A DNA stretch of 64,000 nt from Youhaiella tibetensis (GTDB lineage Bacteria > Pseudomonadota > Alphaproteobacteria > Rhizobiales > Devosiaceae): positions 2,915,260-2,979,259 of the forward strand of contig NZ_CP041690.1 in assembly GCF_008000755.1 (NCBI RefSeq), read 5' to 3'. The translations under genes were made by a program, and so were the position numbers. The notes beneath the pieces were generated by a model that saw only the letters and a list, made by a program, of their open reading frames with translations, was not told where the DNA came from and did not search any database. Below are positions 54,935-63,343 of the stretch, piece after piece (the stretch's first letter is position 1; each line of letters opens with the position of its first letter).

Positions 54935-55189
54935 TCATCGTTTGCCGATGGCGATGCTGAACACGCGCTCGTTTGCCGACTTGACGGATTTCGTGGCGGA
55001 GCTGGGAGACAGGTCGACTTCCTCGACCACGCGCTCGTTGCTTTCGCCCCAGGATTTCACCCGATAAAGGACCGGGCCTTTTTCGTGCGGCAGGCACGCC
55101 ACGACTTCGCAAGGCCCCGTTGGGCGGTTGCTGTGCCGCGGTGCGGAACGCAAATCCAGCATCTGACCGACTGCGTAGCGGTGCGACAT
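54935..55189 (-). CDS. Small conserved hypothetical protein downstream of the cold-shock gene
   Basis: An 84-residue protein. MSHRYAVGQMLDLRSAP, then CEVVACLPHEKGPVLYRVKS and NERVVEEVDL, matches the layout of a small SH3-like protein common in Hyphomicrobiales (GQ-x-V-L ... YR-K ... ERVV-E-L). CAGGAGCGC precedes the ATG. It lies 54 nt after the cold-shock gene on the same strand, so the two may be co-transcribed. Function unknown. Confidence 0.72.
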   Translation of the reverse strand: MSHRYAVGQMLDLRSAPRHSNRPTGPCEVVACLPHEKGPVLYRVKSWGESNERVVEEVDLSPSSATKSVKSANERVFSIAIGKR

Positions 55190-55243
55190 GGCGCGCTCCT
55201 GTAGGTGGCGGAGGCACCGATCGGCGCCTCCACGTTGCTGGCC

Positions 55244-55450
55244 TCAGGCGAGCTGGACGTTGACCGCGGACTCGCGTCCGTCACGGCCCTGCTCGAGGTC
55301 GTAAGTGACCTTCTGACCGTCGGCGAGGCCGGAAATGCCGGCGCGTTCGAGCGCGGAAACGTGCACGAAGGCATCCTTGCCGCCCGTATCCGGGCTGATG
55401 AAGCCGAAGCCTTTGGTGGAATTGTAGAACTTGACGGTGCCGTTGATCAT
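55244..55450 (-). CDS. Cold-shock domain protein
   Basis: A 68-residue CspA-type RNA chaperone. RNP1 is KGFGFISP and RNP2 is DAFVHVSAL. TVKFYNSTKGFGFI is the start of the nucleic-acid-binding barrel. The ATG at 55450 follows AAAGGCGCCATC; a TTG at 55465 is less likely. About 200 nt of upstream sequence precede it with no other gene, leaving room for a long leader, as is common for cold-shock genes. Confidence 0.93.
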   Translation of the reverse strand: MINGTVKFYNSTKGFGFISPDTGGKDAFVHVSALERAGISGLADGQKVTYDLEQGRDGRESAVNVQLA

Positions 55451-55696
55451 GATGGCGCCTTTCAAAACAGCTCGAAGCAGCGCAAACGAGCAGGTTTCTC
55501 CCGCGCAACATGCATCGGGAGCCTAAAACGTTTGCAGTTCGCTAGGAAAGCCCATCAACCGGCATTGCCGGGAAGGTCAGGCCGCCAACAGGGGCACAAA
55601 ACGTATGGCTCTGAGCATCTACCCCAATTGCGCCTAAGTCAAGGCTGCCAAGGATCTATCGCCAATTAAGCCTCGAACGGGCGCCTCGCGGCCCGC

Positions 55697-56287
55697 CTAC
55701 CCCGCCACCTCGACCGCCAGCCGCCGCGCTTCGTCCAGCCACTCCGCCCGCTGCGCCTGCGAGCTCGTCGCAACCACCCCGAATAGTCGCCGGGTCAGTT
55801 GCTCCACCCCGCAGAAGCCGAGGATGCAGTCGCGCCAGATGCGTTCGAGCGGATCGCCGAACACGGCATGCTCGCGCGCCAGTTCCGTATTGCCAGTGTT
55901 GATCACCAGCGCCGCGCGCGTTCCCAGCAGGCCTTCGGGGGGCGAGCCCACATCCTCGCCCTTGGCGAAGGAATAGGCCGCGTTGGGCGCAAAGACGCGG
56001 TCGATCCAGCCCTTCATGATCGCCGGCGGCGCGCCCCAGCAATTGGGATGGACCACTGCCAACAGGTCGCTCGCCAGCAGTTCGGCGATATGGGCCCGCA
56101 CGATCGGATCGGTCGTAGGCTCGCCACGCGACTCGGCCGGTGTCAGCAGCGGCGGAAAGGCCTCCGCCGTGAGGTCATGGAAGGCAACCTCGATGCCCGC
56201 ATCGGCCCAGGTGTCGCGGATCGCCCGGCCGATGGCGCCGCCAAAACTCTCGGGGTCCGGATGCCCCACCACGACCATTGCCCGCAT
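55697..56287 (-). CDS. Flavodoxin-fold NAD(P)H oxidoreductase (NQO/KefF-like)
   Basis: A 196-residue protein with MRAMVVVGHPDPESFGGAIG as the flavin phosphate loop and HPNCWGAPPAIMKGWIDRVF as the family motif of NAD(P)H dehydrogenases (quinone) (PF02525). GALVINTGNT-like ALVINTGNTE precedes the second cofactor loop. The ATG at 56287 follows GGGAGGAGCGTCG. It is divergent from an ArsR-family gene across a strong palindrome and may be co-regulated with it. Confidence 0.87.
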   Translation of the reverse strand: MRAMVVVGHPDPESFGGAIGRAIRDTWADAGIEVAFHDLTAEAFPPLLTPAESRGEPTTDPIVRAHIAELLASDLLAVVHPNCWGAPPAIMKGWIDRVFAPNAAYSFAKGEDVGSPPEGLLGTRAALVINTGNTELAREHAVFGDPLERIWRDCILGFCGVEQLTRRLFGVVATSSQAQRAEWLDEARRLAVEVAG

Positions 56288-56386
56288 CGACGCTCCTCCC
56301 ACCTCGCAAATCGCTTGAGTCTCATAATCTGGCGCCGCCCCGATGGCCATGACCCGAGAGCCTTGACTCCTGCCGTCGCTTAGTCC

Positions 56387-56418
56387 ATAACCATTTCGTT
56401 ATCGAACGAAACGGTTAT
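56387..56418. promoter_or_regulatory. 14-bp inverted-repeat operator before the ArsR gene
   Basis: ATAACCATTTCGTT (56387-56400) and AACGAAACGGTTAT (56405-56418) form a near-perfect inverted repeat around ATCG. It ends 4 nt before the ArsR start, so it would cover the promoter or ribosome-binding region and block expression when bound. Confidence 0.7.
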
Positions 56419-56422
56419 CAAC

Positions 56423-56779
56423 ATGACCCCCTCAGAACGGCTCGACGCAACTTTCCTGGCCCTTGCCGATCCCACCCGCCGCGCCATTCTGGCGCGCCTG
56501 GCGTCGGGCGAAGCCTCCGTTGCCGAACTGGCCGAACCCTTCGACATCAGCCAGCCCGCCGTCTCCAAGCACCTCAAGATCCTCGAGCGCGCCGGCCTGG
56601 TCTCGACCGGCCAGTCCGCCACCCGCCGCCCGCGCAAGCTCGAGGCCGCCCCGATGGCCGAGGCTTCCGCCTGGCTCGACGAATACAAGAAGTTCTGGGA
56701 GGCAAGCTACACGCGCCTGGATGCCCTTCTCAAGGAATTGCAGACCCCGATCAACGCCAGCGACAAGAGGAAGTCCTGA
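56423..56779 (+). CDS. ArsR-family regulator of the SRPBCC operon
   Basis: A 118-residue winged-helix repressor. ALADPTRRAILARLASGEAS and FDISQPAVSKHLKILERAGL are the ArsR HTH. The metal-binding ELCVCDL motif of ArsR/SmtB is absent, placing it with the metal-independent group that partners SRPBCC genes. The start codon follows the operator almost directly, leaving no usual ribosome-binding site, so the mRNA may be nearly leaderless. It precedes the SRPBCC gene by 2 nt. Confidence 0.9.
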   Translation: MTPSERLDATFLALADPTRRAILARLASGEASVAELAEPFDISQPAVSKHLKILERAGLVSTGQSATRRPRKLEAAPMAEASAWLDEYKKFWEASYTRLDALLKELQTPINASDKRKS

Positions 56780-56781
56780 TC

Positions 56782-57267
56782 ATGCCGGCTCCATTGACCG
56801 TATCGACGCCCAGCGAGCGCGAACTCGCCATCACCCGCCAGTTCGACGCGCCGCGCGATCTCGTCTTCCTGTGCTACTCCAGGCCCGAACTGATCCGCCG
56901 CTGGCTGGGTCCCCCGGATTGGACCATGCCCACCTGCGAGATGGATTTCCGCGTCGGCGGCAAGTGGCGGTTCGTCCTGCGCAGCCCGGATGGCTTCGAG
57001 ATGGGCTCGGGCGGCGTCTATCGCGAAATCGTCAGCCCCGAGCGCATCGTCAACACCGAGACCTATGACATGGATTGGACGGGCGGCGAGGCCATTGCCA
57101 CCGTGAGCCTTGTCGAGAACGCCGACGGCACCACCACGGCCACCACCACCGTCCTCTATTCTTCCAGGGAAGCCCGCGACGGAGCCGCCGCCTCCCCGAT
57201 TGCCGAGGGCATGGAAGTCAGCTTCAAGCGGCTCGACGAGCTTCTGGAAACCCAACCGGCGGCCTGA
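56782..57267 (+). CDS. SRPBCC-domain protein (AHSA1 family)
   Basis: A 161-residue helix-grip protein. REL-AITRQFDAPRDLVFLCYS with RWLGPPDWTMPTCEMDFRVGG is the AHSA1/START-like pattern, and SFKRLDELL the C-terminal helix. Such proteins bind small hydrophobic ligands and typically follow an ArsR gene, as here. Ligand unknown. Confidence 0.9.
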   Translation: MPAPLTVSTPSERELAITRQFDAPRDLVFLCYSRPELIRRWLGPPDWTMPTCEMDFRVGGKWRFVLRSPDGFEMGSGGVYREIVSPERIVNTETYDMDWTGGEAIATVSLVENADGTTTATTTVLYSSREARDGAAASPIAEGMEVSFKRLDELLETQPAA

Positions 57268-57372
57268 CGCCGCCGGCACTTCAAGACCACCACCGCTGAA
57301 CGTCAAAGCCCGGAACGCACCCGTTCCGGCAACGGGATCGGCCGCCCATTCGCCGGCCACTAGGAGAAAAAA

Positions 57373-57795
57373 ATGACCTTCGACCTGACCCGCACTACCC
57401 CCTCCGGCACCATCGTTTCAGCGCTGCGCAGCGTCGGAGCCGTCGCCGCCGGTTTCCTGGCCATCGCCGCACTTTCGACCGTGGCGGACATCGCCGCGCA
57501 CAATGCCGGTCTCTTCCCTGCCGACGGCAGCCCCAGCTACGACAACGCCGCCTTCCTCGTCGCCTTCGGCTACCGCACCGCCTTCGGGGTCCTCGCCGGC
57601 TACATCGTCGCCCGGCTCGCGCCCCACCATCCGACGGGGCATGCACTGGCGCTCGGCGTCATCGGCCTCGTCCTCGGGGCGCTCGGCGCCGTCTCCATGT
57701 GGGGCATGGGCCCCGCCTGGTACGCCATCGCCGTCGCCCTCGTCGCCCCGCCCGCCACCTGGCTGGGCGCCCGCCTCCAGACCAGCCGCCATTGA
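57373..57795 (+). CDS. Four-helix membrane protein of the ArsR-SRPBCC operon
   Basis: A 140-residue protein with about four hydrophobic helices (residues about 20-42, 64-84, 90-112, 113-133). Gly/Ala-rich segments such as AFGVLAGYIVARLAPHHPTG link them. AGGAGAAAAAA precedes the ATG. It lies 105 nt after the SRPBCC gene and 33 nt before a VOC gene; comparable operons often hold a DoxX-like membrane gene here. Not assigned to a family. Confidence 0.75.
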   Translation: MTFDLTRTTPSGTIVSALRSVGAVAAGFLAIAALSTVADIAAHNAGLFPADGSPSYDNAAFLVAFGYRTAFGVLAGYIVARLAPHHPTGHALALGVIGLVLGALGAVSMWGMGPAWYAIAVALVAPPATWLGARLQTSRH

Positions 57796-57828
57796 GCGCA
57801 TCACCCTTCAAAACGAGGAGAACTGCAA

Positions 57829-58302
57829 ATGCCCAAGATCGTACCGTGTCTCTGGATGGACGACCGCATCGAGGAAGCCGTGAACTTCTACGTCTCCGTC
57901 TTCGGCGATGCCCGCATCATCAAGACCGAAGGCTATAGCGACGCCGGCCCGGGCCAGAAGGGCAAGGTCATGACCGTCGAATTCGAGATCGAAGGCCAGC
58001 GCTTCATGGCCCTGAACGGCGGCCCCATCTTCAAGTTCAACGAAGCGGTCTCGTTCGTCGTCAACTGCAAGACCCAGGCCGAAGTCGACTATTTCTGGGA
58101 AAAGCTCACCGCCGACGGTGGCCAGGAAAGCCAGTGCGCCTGGCTCAAGGACAAATACGGCCTTTCCTGGCAGATCGTCCCCGAGGCCCTGCAGCGCTAC
58201 CTGGCCGATCCCGATCGCACCAAGGCCAATCGGGTAATGGAAGCGATGCTCAAGATGCAGAAAATCGACATTTCCGCCCTCGACCGCGCCTACGCCGGCT
58301 GA
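57829..58302 (+). CDS. PhnB-like VOC protein
   Basis: A 157-residue glyoxalase-fold protein of the PhnB/3-demethylubiquinone-methyltransferase-like group. PCLWMDDRIEEAVNFYVSVF, FMALNGGPIFKFNEAVSFVV and DYFWEKLTADGGQESQCAWL...YGLSWQIVP are typical. The reaction is unknown despite the old methyltransferase label. CGAGGAGAACTGCAA precedes the ATG. Last gene of the ArsR-SRPBCC group. Confidence 0.9.
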   Translation: MPKIVPCLWMDDRIEEAVNFYVSVFGDARIIKTEGYSDAGPGQKGKVMTVEFEIEGQRFMALNGGPIFKFNEAVSFVVNCKTQAEVDYFWEKLTADGGQESQCAWLKDKYGLSWQIVPEALQRYLADPDRTKANRVMEAMLKMQKIDISALDRAYAG

Positions 58303-58401
58303 CTTCCTGCCCCCACTCGATCACAACCTCCTGTCGGCCTTGACGAGGCCACAGGAGGTTGCTGTGCTCTGCCGAACCCGCCCCAGCCCAGGAGCGCCCC
58401 G

Positions 58402-58680
58402 ATGTGCCGTAACATCAAGACCCTCTTCAATTTCGAGCCGCCCGCCACCCAGGACGAGGTTCGCGCCTCGGCGCTCCAGTTCGTGCGCAAGCTATCCGGC
58501 TTTACCCATCCGTCCCAGAAGAACGAGGCCGCCTTCTACTATGCGGTCAACGAGGTGACGGCGGCTGCCCAGCGCCTGCTGGACAGCCTTGAAACCAACG
58601 CCCCGCCGCGCGACCGCGACATCGAGGCCGAGAAGGCCCGCGAACGCGGCCGCAAGCGTTACGCTAGGGAAACCGCCTGA
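58402..58680 (+). CDS. DUF2277 protein
   Basis: A 92-residue protein starting MCRNIKTLFNFEPPATQDEV, with FVRKLSGFTHPSQKNEAAFY, the hallmark of DUF2277. Widely conserved and of unknown function; the N-terminal MCRNI is nearly invariant. GGAGCGCCCCG precedes the ATG. It is separated by 99 nt from the VOC gene and converges with the sugar dehydrogenase gene. Confidence 0.93.
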   Translation: MCRNIKTLFNFEPPATQDEVRASALQFVRKLSGFTHPSQKNEAAFYYAVNEVTAAAQRLLDSLETNAPPRDRDIEAEKARERGRKRYARETA

Positions 58681-58688
58681 CCGGCAGG

Positions 58689-60053
58689 TTACTTGCCGTA
58701 GCTCACCCGCCAGATGGTGCCGCTGCCGTCCTCACTCACAAAGAGTGAGCCGTCCTTGGCCACGGCCACGCCCACCGGGCGTCCCCAGACCTCGTCGTTC
58801 GAGATGACGAAGCCCGTCATGAAGTCCTGGTATTCCCCGGTCGGCTTGCCGTCGGCATCAAAGAGCAGCCGGACCACCTTGTAACCGCCGCGCGGCGCAC
58901 GATTCCACGACCCGTGCATCGCCACGAACGCATTGCCCTTGTATTCGGCGGGGAACTGGTCGCCCTCGTAGAAGGCGATGTTGAGCGGCGCCGAGTGGGC
59001 TGCGAACAGCACGTCGGGCACCGTCACCTGGCCCTTGAGGTCCGGACGCTTGCCGGCAAGCCGCGGGTCCTCGTGGTCACCGATATAGTACCAGGGCCAG
59101 CCGTAGAACGCGCCTTCCTTGACGCTGGTGGCATAATCGAACGGCAGGTTGTCGCCGAGCGCGTCGCGTTCGTTGACCACGCACCAGAGCGCATTGGTCT
59201 GCGGTTGCAGGGTCATCCCCGAGCAGTTGCGCAGCCCCGTGGCAAAGACACGTTCGTTCTTGCCGTCAGGATCGAAGGCCAGCACGTCGGCCCGGCGCTC
59301 CTCGCTGCCCCAGGTGGCGCCGAGCGCGTGGTCCTTGGCCCAGGCCTCGACGCCGCCTTCGGGTTCGGGCGCCATGTCCTCGGCCACGTTCGAGCCCGAC
59401 CCCACCGAGAAGTAGAGCGTCTTGCCGTCCGGCGAGAAAACCACGTCGCGCGTCCAGTGATGGTTGGGCGGAATGCCTTCCAGGATCACCTCGGGCGCGC
59501 CGCCGGCCTTCAGGTCCCCGCTCTTGTAGGGGAAGCGCACCAGTCCGTCGGCATTGGCGACATAGACCCACTCGGGGTTATCCCCCGGCGGATAGAAGGC
59601 GATGCCATAGGGCTGGTTGAGCTTGTCGGTGGCGAAGACACCTTCCTCGGTCGGCTTGGCGCTGCCTTCGGCAATTCTATAGACGCGCACCTCGTTGGCG
59701 GCGCTGTTGGCGACGAAAAGGTCCCCGTTCGGCGCGAAGCGGATGGCACGCGGATTCTTGATCCCCTGCGCCACCAGTTCGACCTTGAACCCGTCCGGCA
59801 CCTTTGGAGTCAGCCCGTCCGGCAGCGGCACCCCGTGCGCCGAATTGGAGGCCGAGGGCGTGGCGCCCGGCTTGGGCAGGTCATCGACGGTGAAGTGCCG
59901 GGTCACTCCCGGCGCGTCCTTGGACCAGTCCCCGAAGGCGGCGTCTCCGCTCAGCACCTGGCCACTGGCAGCGCCGCTCTGGGCGTTTGCAGCGGCACCT
60001 GCGGCGAGGAAGGCGGACATTGAAATGGCAACGATGGGTATGAACTTGAGCAT
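58689..60053 (-). CDS. PQQ-type soluble sugar/sorbosone dehydrogenase, exported
   Basis: A 454-residue periplasmic protein with a signal peptide (MLKFIPIVAISMSAFLAAGA, cut near NAQS). The beta-propeller has VELVAQGIKNPRAIRFAPNG, HHWTRDVVFSPDGKTLYFSV, FATGLRNCSGMTLQPQ and HGSWNRAPRGGYKVV, as in the sorbosone/glucose dehydrogenase (GSDH) family. It should oxidise an aldose or similar with PQQ in the periplasm; the exact sugar is not known. The ATG at 60053 follows GGAGGGAACC. No cytochrome gene is adjacent. Confidence 0.87.
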   Translation of the reverse strand: MLKFIPIVAISMSAFLAAGAAANAQSGAASGQVLSGDAAFGDWSKDAPGVTRHFTVDDLPKPGATPSASNSAHGVPLPDGLTPKVPDGFKVELVAQGIKNPRAIRFAPNGDLFVANSAANEVRVYRIAEGSAKPTEEGVFATDKLNQPYGIAFYPPGDNPEWVYVANADGLVRFPYKSGDLKAGGAPEVILEGIPPNHHWTRDVVFSPDGKTLYFSVGSGSNVAEDMAPEPEGGVEAWAKDHALGATWGSEERRADVLAFDPDGKNERVFATGLRNCSGMTLQPQTNALWCVVNERDALGDNLPFDYATSVKEGAFYGWPWYYIGDHEDPRLAGKRPDLKGQVTVPDVLFAAHSAPLNIAFYEGDQFPAEYKGNAFVAMHGSWNRAPRGGYKVVRLLFDADGKPTGEYQDFMTGFVISNDEVWGRPVGVAVAKDGSLFVSEDGSGTIWRVSYGK

Positions 60054-60228
60054 GGTTCCCTCCTTGAAATGCCTGACCGGCAAACGCCTCGCCTCCCTGC
60101 CCGTTCCGTCCCACACAAAACCTTGAGCCGCTTCCGAGGCAATCAATCGCATCGCCACAGGCTGCAACTTGCGCCAAGGCGTCCTATAGATTTGGCTCAC
60201 TTTTTCGAGTCGGCACCCTGGACCCGCC

Positions 60229-60975
60229 ATGACCAAGCTCTCCGTCAATCTCAACGCTGTCGCCCAACTCCGCAACCGGCGGAACCTGCCCTGGCCCAGC
60301 GTCACCGGGATCGCACGCATCGTGCTGGACGCGGGCGCCAGCGGCATCACCGTCCATCCGCGCCCTGACGAGCGCCACATCCGGCGCACCGATGTCTTCG
60401 AGCTCAAGGAACTGCTGGTTTCCGAGTATCCGCAGGCCGAGTTCAACATCGAGGGGTACCCGAGCGAGGAATTCCTGGCTCTGGTAGAGACAGCCGATCC
60501 CGAACAGGTGACGCTCGTCCCCGACGATCCGCAGCAGGCCACGTCCGATCACGGCTGGGATTTCACCGGCAAGGGCAATTTCCTCGCCTCGGTTGTCGGA
60601 CGCATCCGCACGCCTACGCGTCGCATTTCCCTTTTCTGCGATCCCGACGCCGGTGAGGCCGGCATTGCCGCGGCCCGCGCCACCGGCGCCGACCGCATCG
60701 AGCTCTACACCGGCCCCTATGGCGGTTGCTTTGACGATCCGACCCGCGCCGAAGCCGAACTCGCCAAGCTGGCTGACACCGCCCGCGCCGCCATTGCCGC
60801 CGGCATGGGGATCAACGCCGGCCACGACCTGACCCTCGAAAACCTGCCGAAATTCCAGGCGGAAGTCCCCGGCGTGTTGGAAGCCTCGATCGGCCACGGC
60901 ATTACCGCCGACGCCCTCATCCTCGGCTTCGCCGAGGCTGTCCGCCGCTACCGCGAGGTCCTGGGCGATCTCTGA
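60229..60975 (+). CDS. pdxJ: Pyridoxine 5'-phosphate synthase
   Basis: A 248-residue TIM-barrel enzyme, the usual length. [20 protein letters not shown] is a close form of the PdxJ N-terminal motif, [13 protein letters not shown] the substrate loop, FNIEGYPS and [18 protein letters not shown] follow, and the C-terminal [13 protein letters not shown] is conserved. It joins deoxyxylulose phosphate and aminoacetone phosphate in vitamin B6 synthesis. The tail converges with a TetR gene 11 nt away. Confidence 0.94.
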   Translation: MTKLSVNLNAVAQLRNRRNLPWPSVTGIARIVLDAGASGITVHPRPDERHIRRTDVFELKELLVSEYPQAEFNIEGYPSEEFLALVETADPEQVTLVPDDPQQATSDHGWDFTGKGNFLASVVGRIRTPTRRISLFCDPDAGEAGIAAARATGADRIELYTGPYGGCFDDPTRAEAELAKLADTARAAIAAGMGINAGHDLTLENLPKFQAEVPGVLEASIGHGITADALILGFAEAVRRYREVLGDL

Positions 60976-60986
60976 TCGCCCCTCGC

Positions 60987-61637
60987 CTACCGCTTGCCGA
61001 AAGCCTTCAGGAACGTTCGCACCGCGTTGGTCGCCGCCGAGCGGATTTCCGCCGGCCTGGGTGCCTGCCCGATTTCGCGCGTAACCGCCAGGTCGGCATT
61101 GACCAGCGCCATGAATTGACGCGCCGCCAGGTCGGGATCCTCGATATCGAGATAGCCCTGGTGCGCCAGCTTGGCGAAGCGTCCAGAAATCGCCGGCCAG
61201 TTGCTGCCCGGCCCATATTGCTTCCACGTCTCGAAGAGCTCGGGATAGCGCGGGCCTTCTTTCTCGATCAGCGTGCGCAACGCCATTGCATCGGCGTCGC
61301 ACATGCAATTGCTGCACAGGCGCATCGCGAACTCGACGAGGTCCGATTCGAGATCGGTGGGATGGTCCGGGAACGTGCCTATGGTCTGGATCAACCGGTA
61401 GCTCGAGCGCGCCGACACCTCGGCCACCACCGCCACGAACAGTTTTTCCTTGTCCCCGATATGGTTGTAGATCGTCTGTCGTGAGACGCCGGCCTCGGCC
61501 GCGATCAGGTCGATACTGGCGCCAGCCACCCCTTCCCGCACGAAAACGGCTGTCGCTGCATCCAGGATGCATTTGCGCTTTGCGCTCTGCCCGCGCTGCA
61601 TGGCGGGTTCGCGGATCAACTCAGACAGAGATTCCAT
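60987..61637 (-). CDS. TetR/AcrR-family regulator divergent from an efflux pump
   Basis: A 216-residue repressor. AAEAGVSRQTIYNHIGDKEKL is the HTH recognition segment, and the C-terminal domain resembles TetR_C_7 (AefR-like). CSNCMCDAD (about 110) is an unusual cysteine cluster that could sense redox or metals. It is divergent from a Bcr/CflA efflux gene, its probable target. A -10 box lies only 7 nt before the ATG at 61637, so the mRNA may be leaderless; a downstream ATG at 61601 is the alternative. Confidence 0.85.
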   Translation of the reverse strand: MESLSELIREPAMQRGQSAKRKCILDAATAVFVREGVAGASIDLIAAEAGVSRQTIYNHIGDKEKLFVAVVAEVSARSSYRLIQTIGTFPDHPTDLESDLVEFAMRLCSNCMCDADAMALRTLIEKEGPRYPELFETWKQYGPGSNWPAISGRFAKLAHQGYLDIEDPDLAARQFMALVNADLAVTREIGQAPRPAEIRSAATNAVRTFLKAFGKR

Positions 61638-61643
61638 GCCGCG

Positions 61644-61682
61644 AATATAATGGGGCTTGACGAATTAGACAACACTGTCCAA
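61644..61682 (-). promoter_or_regulatory. Promoter and operator between TetR and Bcr/CflA genes
   Basis: On the minus strand TTGTCT (61672-61667) and TATATT (61649-61644) are -35 and -10 boxes 17 bp apart. An inverted repeat TTAGACA (61665-61671) and TGTCCAA (61676-61682) around ACAC covers the -35 box; GGACA recurs at 61689-61693. Confidence 0.65.
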
Positions 61683-61813
61683 AAATGTGGACATTGGAGT
61701 CGCGGCCCCGCTCCTCCCGCTTACGCGCGCCGCCTCTCCACGACATCACGATCAGTTTATGAAGGCGATCCGCGCATATGGGTGCAGCGGATCGTCGTTC
61801 CAAGGGGTTTTCC

Positions 61814-63019
61814 ATGAAGAGCGATATCCTTCGCGCAGCCCTTGTCCTCGGCCTGTTGTCCGTCGTCGGACCGTTCGCCATTGACATGTACCTGCCCGCC
61901 CTCCCGGCCATCGGGGCAAGCCTGGGGGCCGACACTGCCCAGGTCCAGGCCAGCCTCATGGCGTTCATGGCGGCCATTGCCGTCTGCCAGCTTGCCTATG
62001 GCCCAATCAGCGACATGGTCGGCCGCAAGCCGCCACTCTATTTCGGCATCGCCCTGTTCACGCTGGGCTCCATCGGCTGCGCCCTGGCGCCCAGCATCGA
62101 ATGGCTGATTGCCGCCCGTTTCGTCCAGGGCATCGGCGCCTGTGCGCCCATGGCCATCCCCCGCGCCGTCGTGCGCGACAACTATACCGGTACCGACGCC
62201 GCCCAGCTCATGAGCCTGCTCATGCTGGTTTTCTCGGTCTCGCCCATCCTCGCCCCGCTTTCGGGCAGCCTCGTCATCCAGTTCGGCGATTGGCGCGCCC
62301 TCTTCTGGGTGATGGCCGTGGTCGGCGTGCTGGGCCTGCTGCTCCTCGCCTTCTTCCAGCCTGAGACCCGTCCGGCCTCCGCGCGTGTCGAAAGCAGCCT
62401 GGGCAGCGCCCTGCGCGGCTATCTGATGCTCCTAAAGGATTGGAACTTCCTGGGCCTCACCTTCATCGGCGCCTTCGGCATGTCCAGCTTCATGGCCTAC
62501 CTGGCCAATTCGTCCTTCATCCTCATCGAGCACTACGGCATCTCGCCGACCTTCTATAGCTTCATGTTCTCGATCAACGCCGTGTCCTTCATCGGGCTCT
62601 CCCAGTTCGCCGCCTATTTCGGCAAGCGCTTCGGCTTCAACGCCGTCGTGCGCACCGCCGTCACCGGCTTCCTCGTCGTCACCTCCGCTCTCTTTGCGAC
62701 CTTTGCCGCCGGCATCGACAACCTGGTGATCCTGGCCGCCCTGCTCTTCGTGGGTTACGGCTTCCTCGGCCTCGTCGTCCCCACCACCGCGGTGCTGGCG
62801 ATGGAAGAGCACGGCGAAATCGCCGGGACCGCCTCCGCCCTCATGGGAACGCTCCAGCTCGTCACCGCCGCGGTGGTGATGGGCATCTCCGGGGCCTTCT
62901 TCAACGGCACGGCCCTGCCCATGGTCACCGTCATCGCCGCCTGCGCCGTCGCCGCCTTCATCCTCACCCAGCTCACCATCCGTGGTGGCCGGCGTATCGT
63001 GGAGGCTCCGGCCGAATAA
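61814..63019 (+). CDS. Bcr/CflA-type MFS multidrug efflux pump
   Basis: A 401-residue carrier with 12 membrane helices. FAIDMYLPALPAIGASLGAD is the Bcr/CflA opening, QLAYGPISDMVGRKPPLYFG motif A, and RFVQGIGACAPMAIPRAVVRD the antiporter motif C region. It exports drugs by proton antiport. The ATG at 61814 follows AAGGGG; the longer open frame upstream lacks a start signal. It is divergent from a TetR gene and ends at a terminator. Confidence 0.9.
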   Translation: MKSDILRAALVLGLLSVVGPFAIDMYLPALPAIGASLGADTAQVQASLMAFMAAIAVCQLAYGPISDMVGRKPPLYFGIALFTLGSIGCALAPSIEWLIAARFVQGIGACAPMAIPRAVVRDNYTGTDAAQLMSLLMLVFSVSPILAPLSGSLVIQFGDWRALFWVMAVVGVLGLLLLAFFQPETRPASARVESSLGSALRGYLMLLKDWNFLGLTFIGAFGMSSFMAYLANSSFILIEHYGISPTFYSFMFSINAVSFIGLSQFAAYFGKRFGFNAVVRTAVTGFLVVTSALFATFAAGIDNLVILAALLFVGYGFLGLVVPTTAVLAMEEHGEIAGTASALMGTLQLVTAAVVMGISGAFFNGTALPMVTVIAACAVAAFILTQLTIRGGRRIVEAPAE

Positions 63020-63051
63020 CCTTCCTCTCCAAAGGCCAGTCCTGAGACTGA

Positions 63052-63079
63052 GGGCGCGGTGTCAGACCCGCGCCCTTTT
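63052..63079 (+). terminator. Rho-independent terminator of the Bcr/CflA gene
   Basis: GGGCGCGG (63052-63059) pairs with CCGCGCCC (63068-63075), followed by TTTTCTTTT. Confidence 0.85.
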
Positions 63080-63343
63080 CTTTTACAGCTTTCAAAGATT
63101 GGTTCATTATCGCGAACAGTCCATTCCGCTCCTCGAACAACCTCGCCTCGCGCCCTCGCGCCGTTCCCGCCATCGGCTCGAGACGCCCCGAAACCCGGTT
63201 GGTTTCGTTTATGTGCCTGACTCACATCGTTGATCCCGGGTGAAACCGGTGTGTCCACCAACCAGCATTGTGCCTTCTTGAGAGAATCCTGGGCAGGAAC
63301 ATATTCAGCGTCAGTTACTGTTTGAGACTGAAGGAGACCACAA

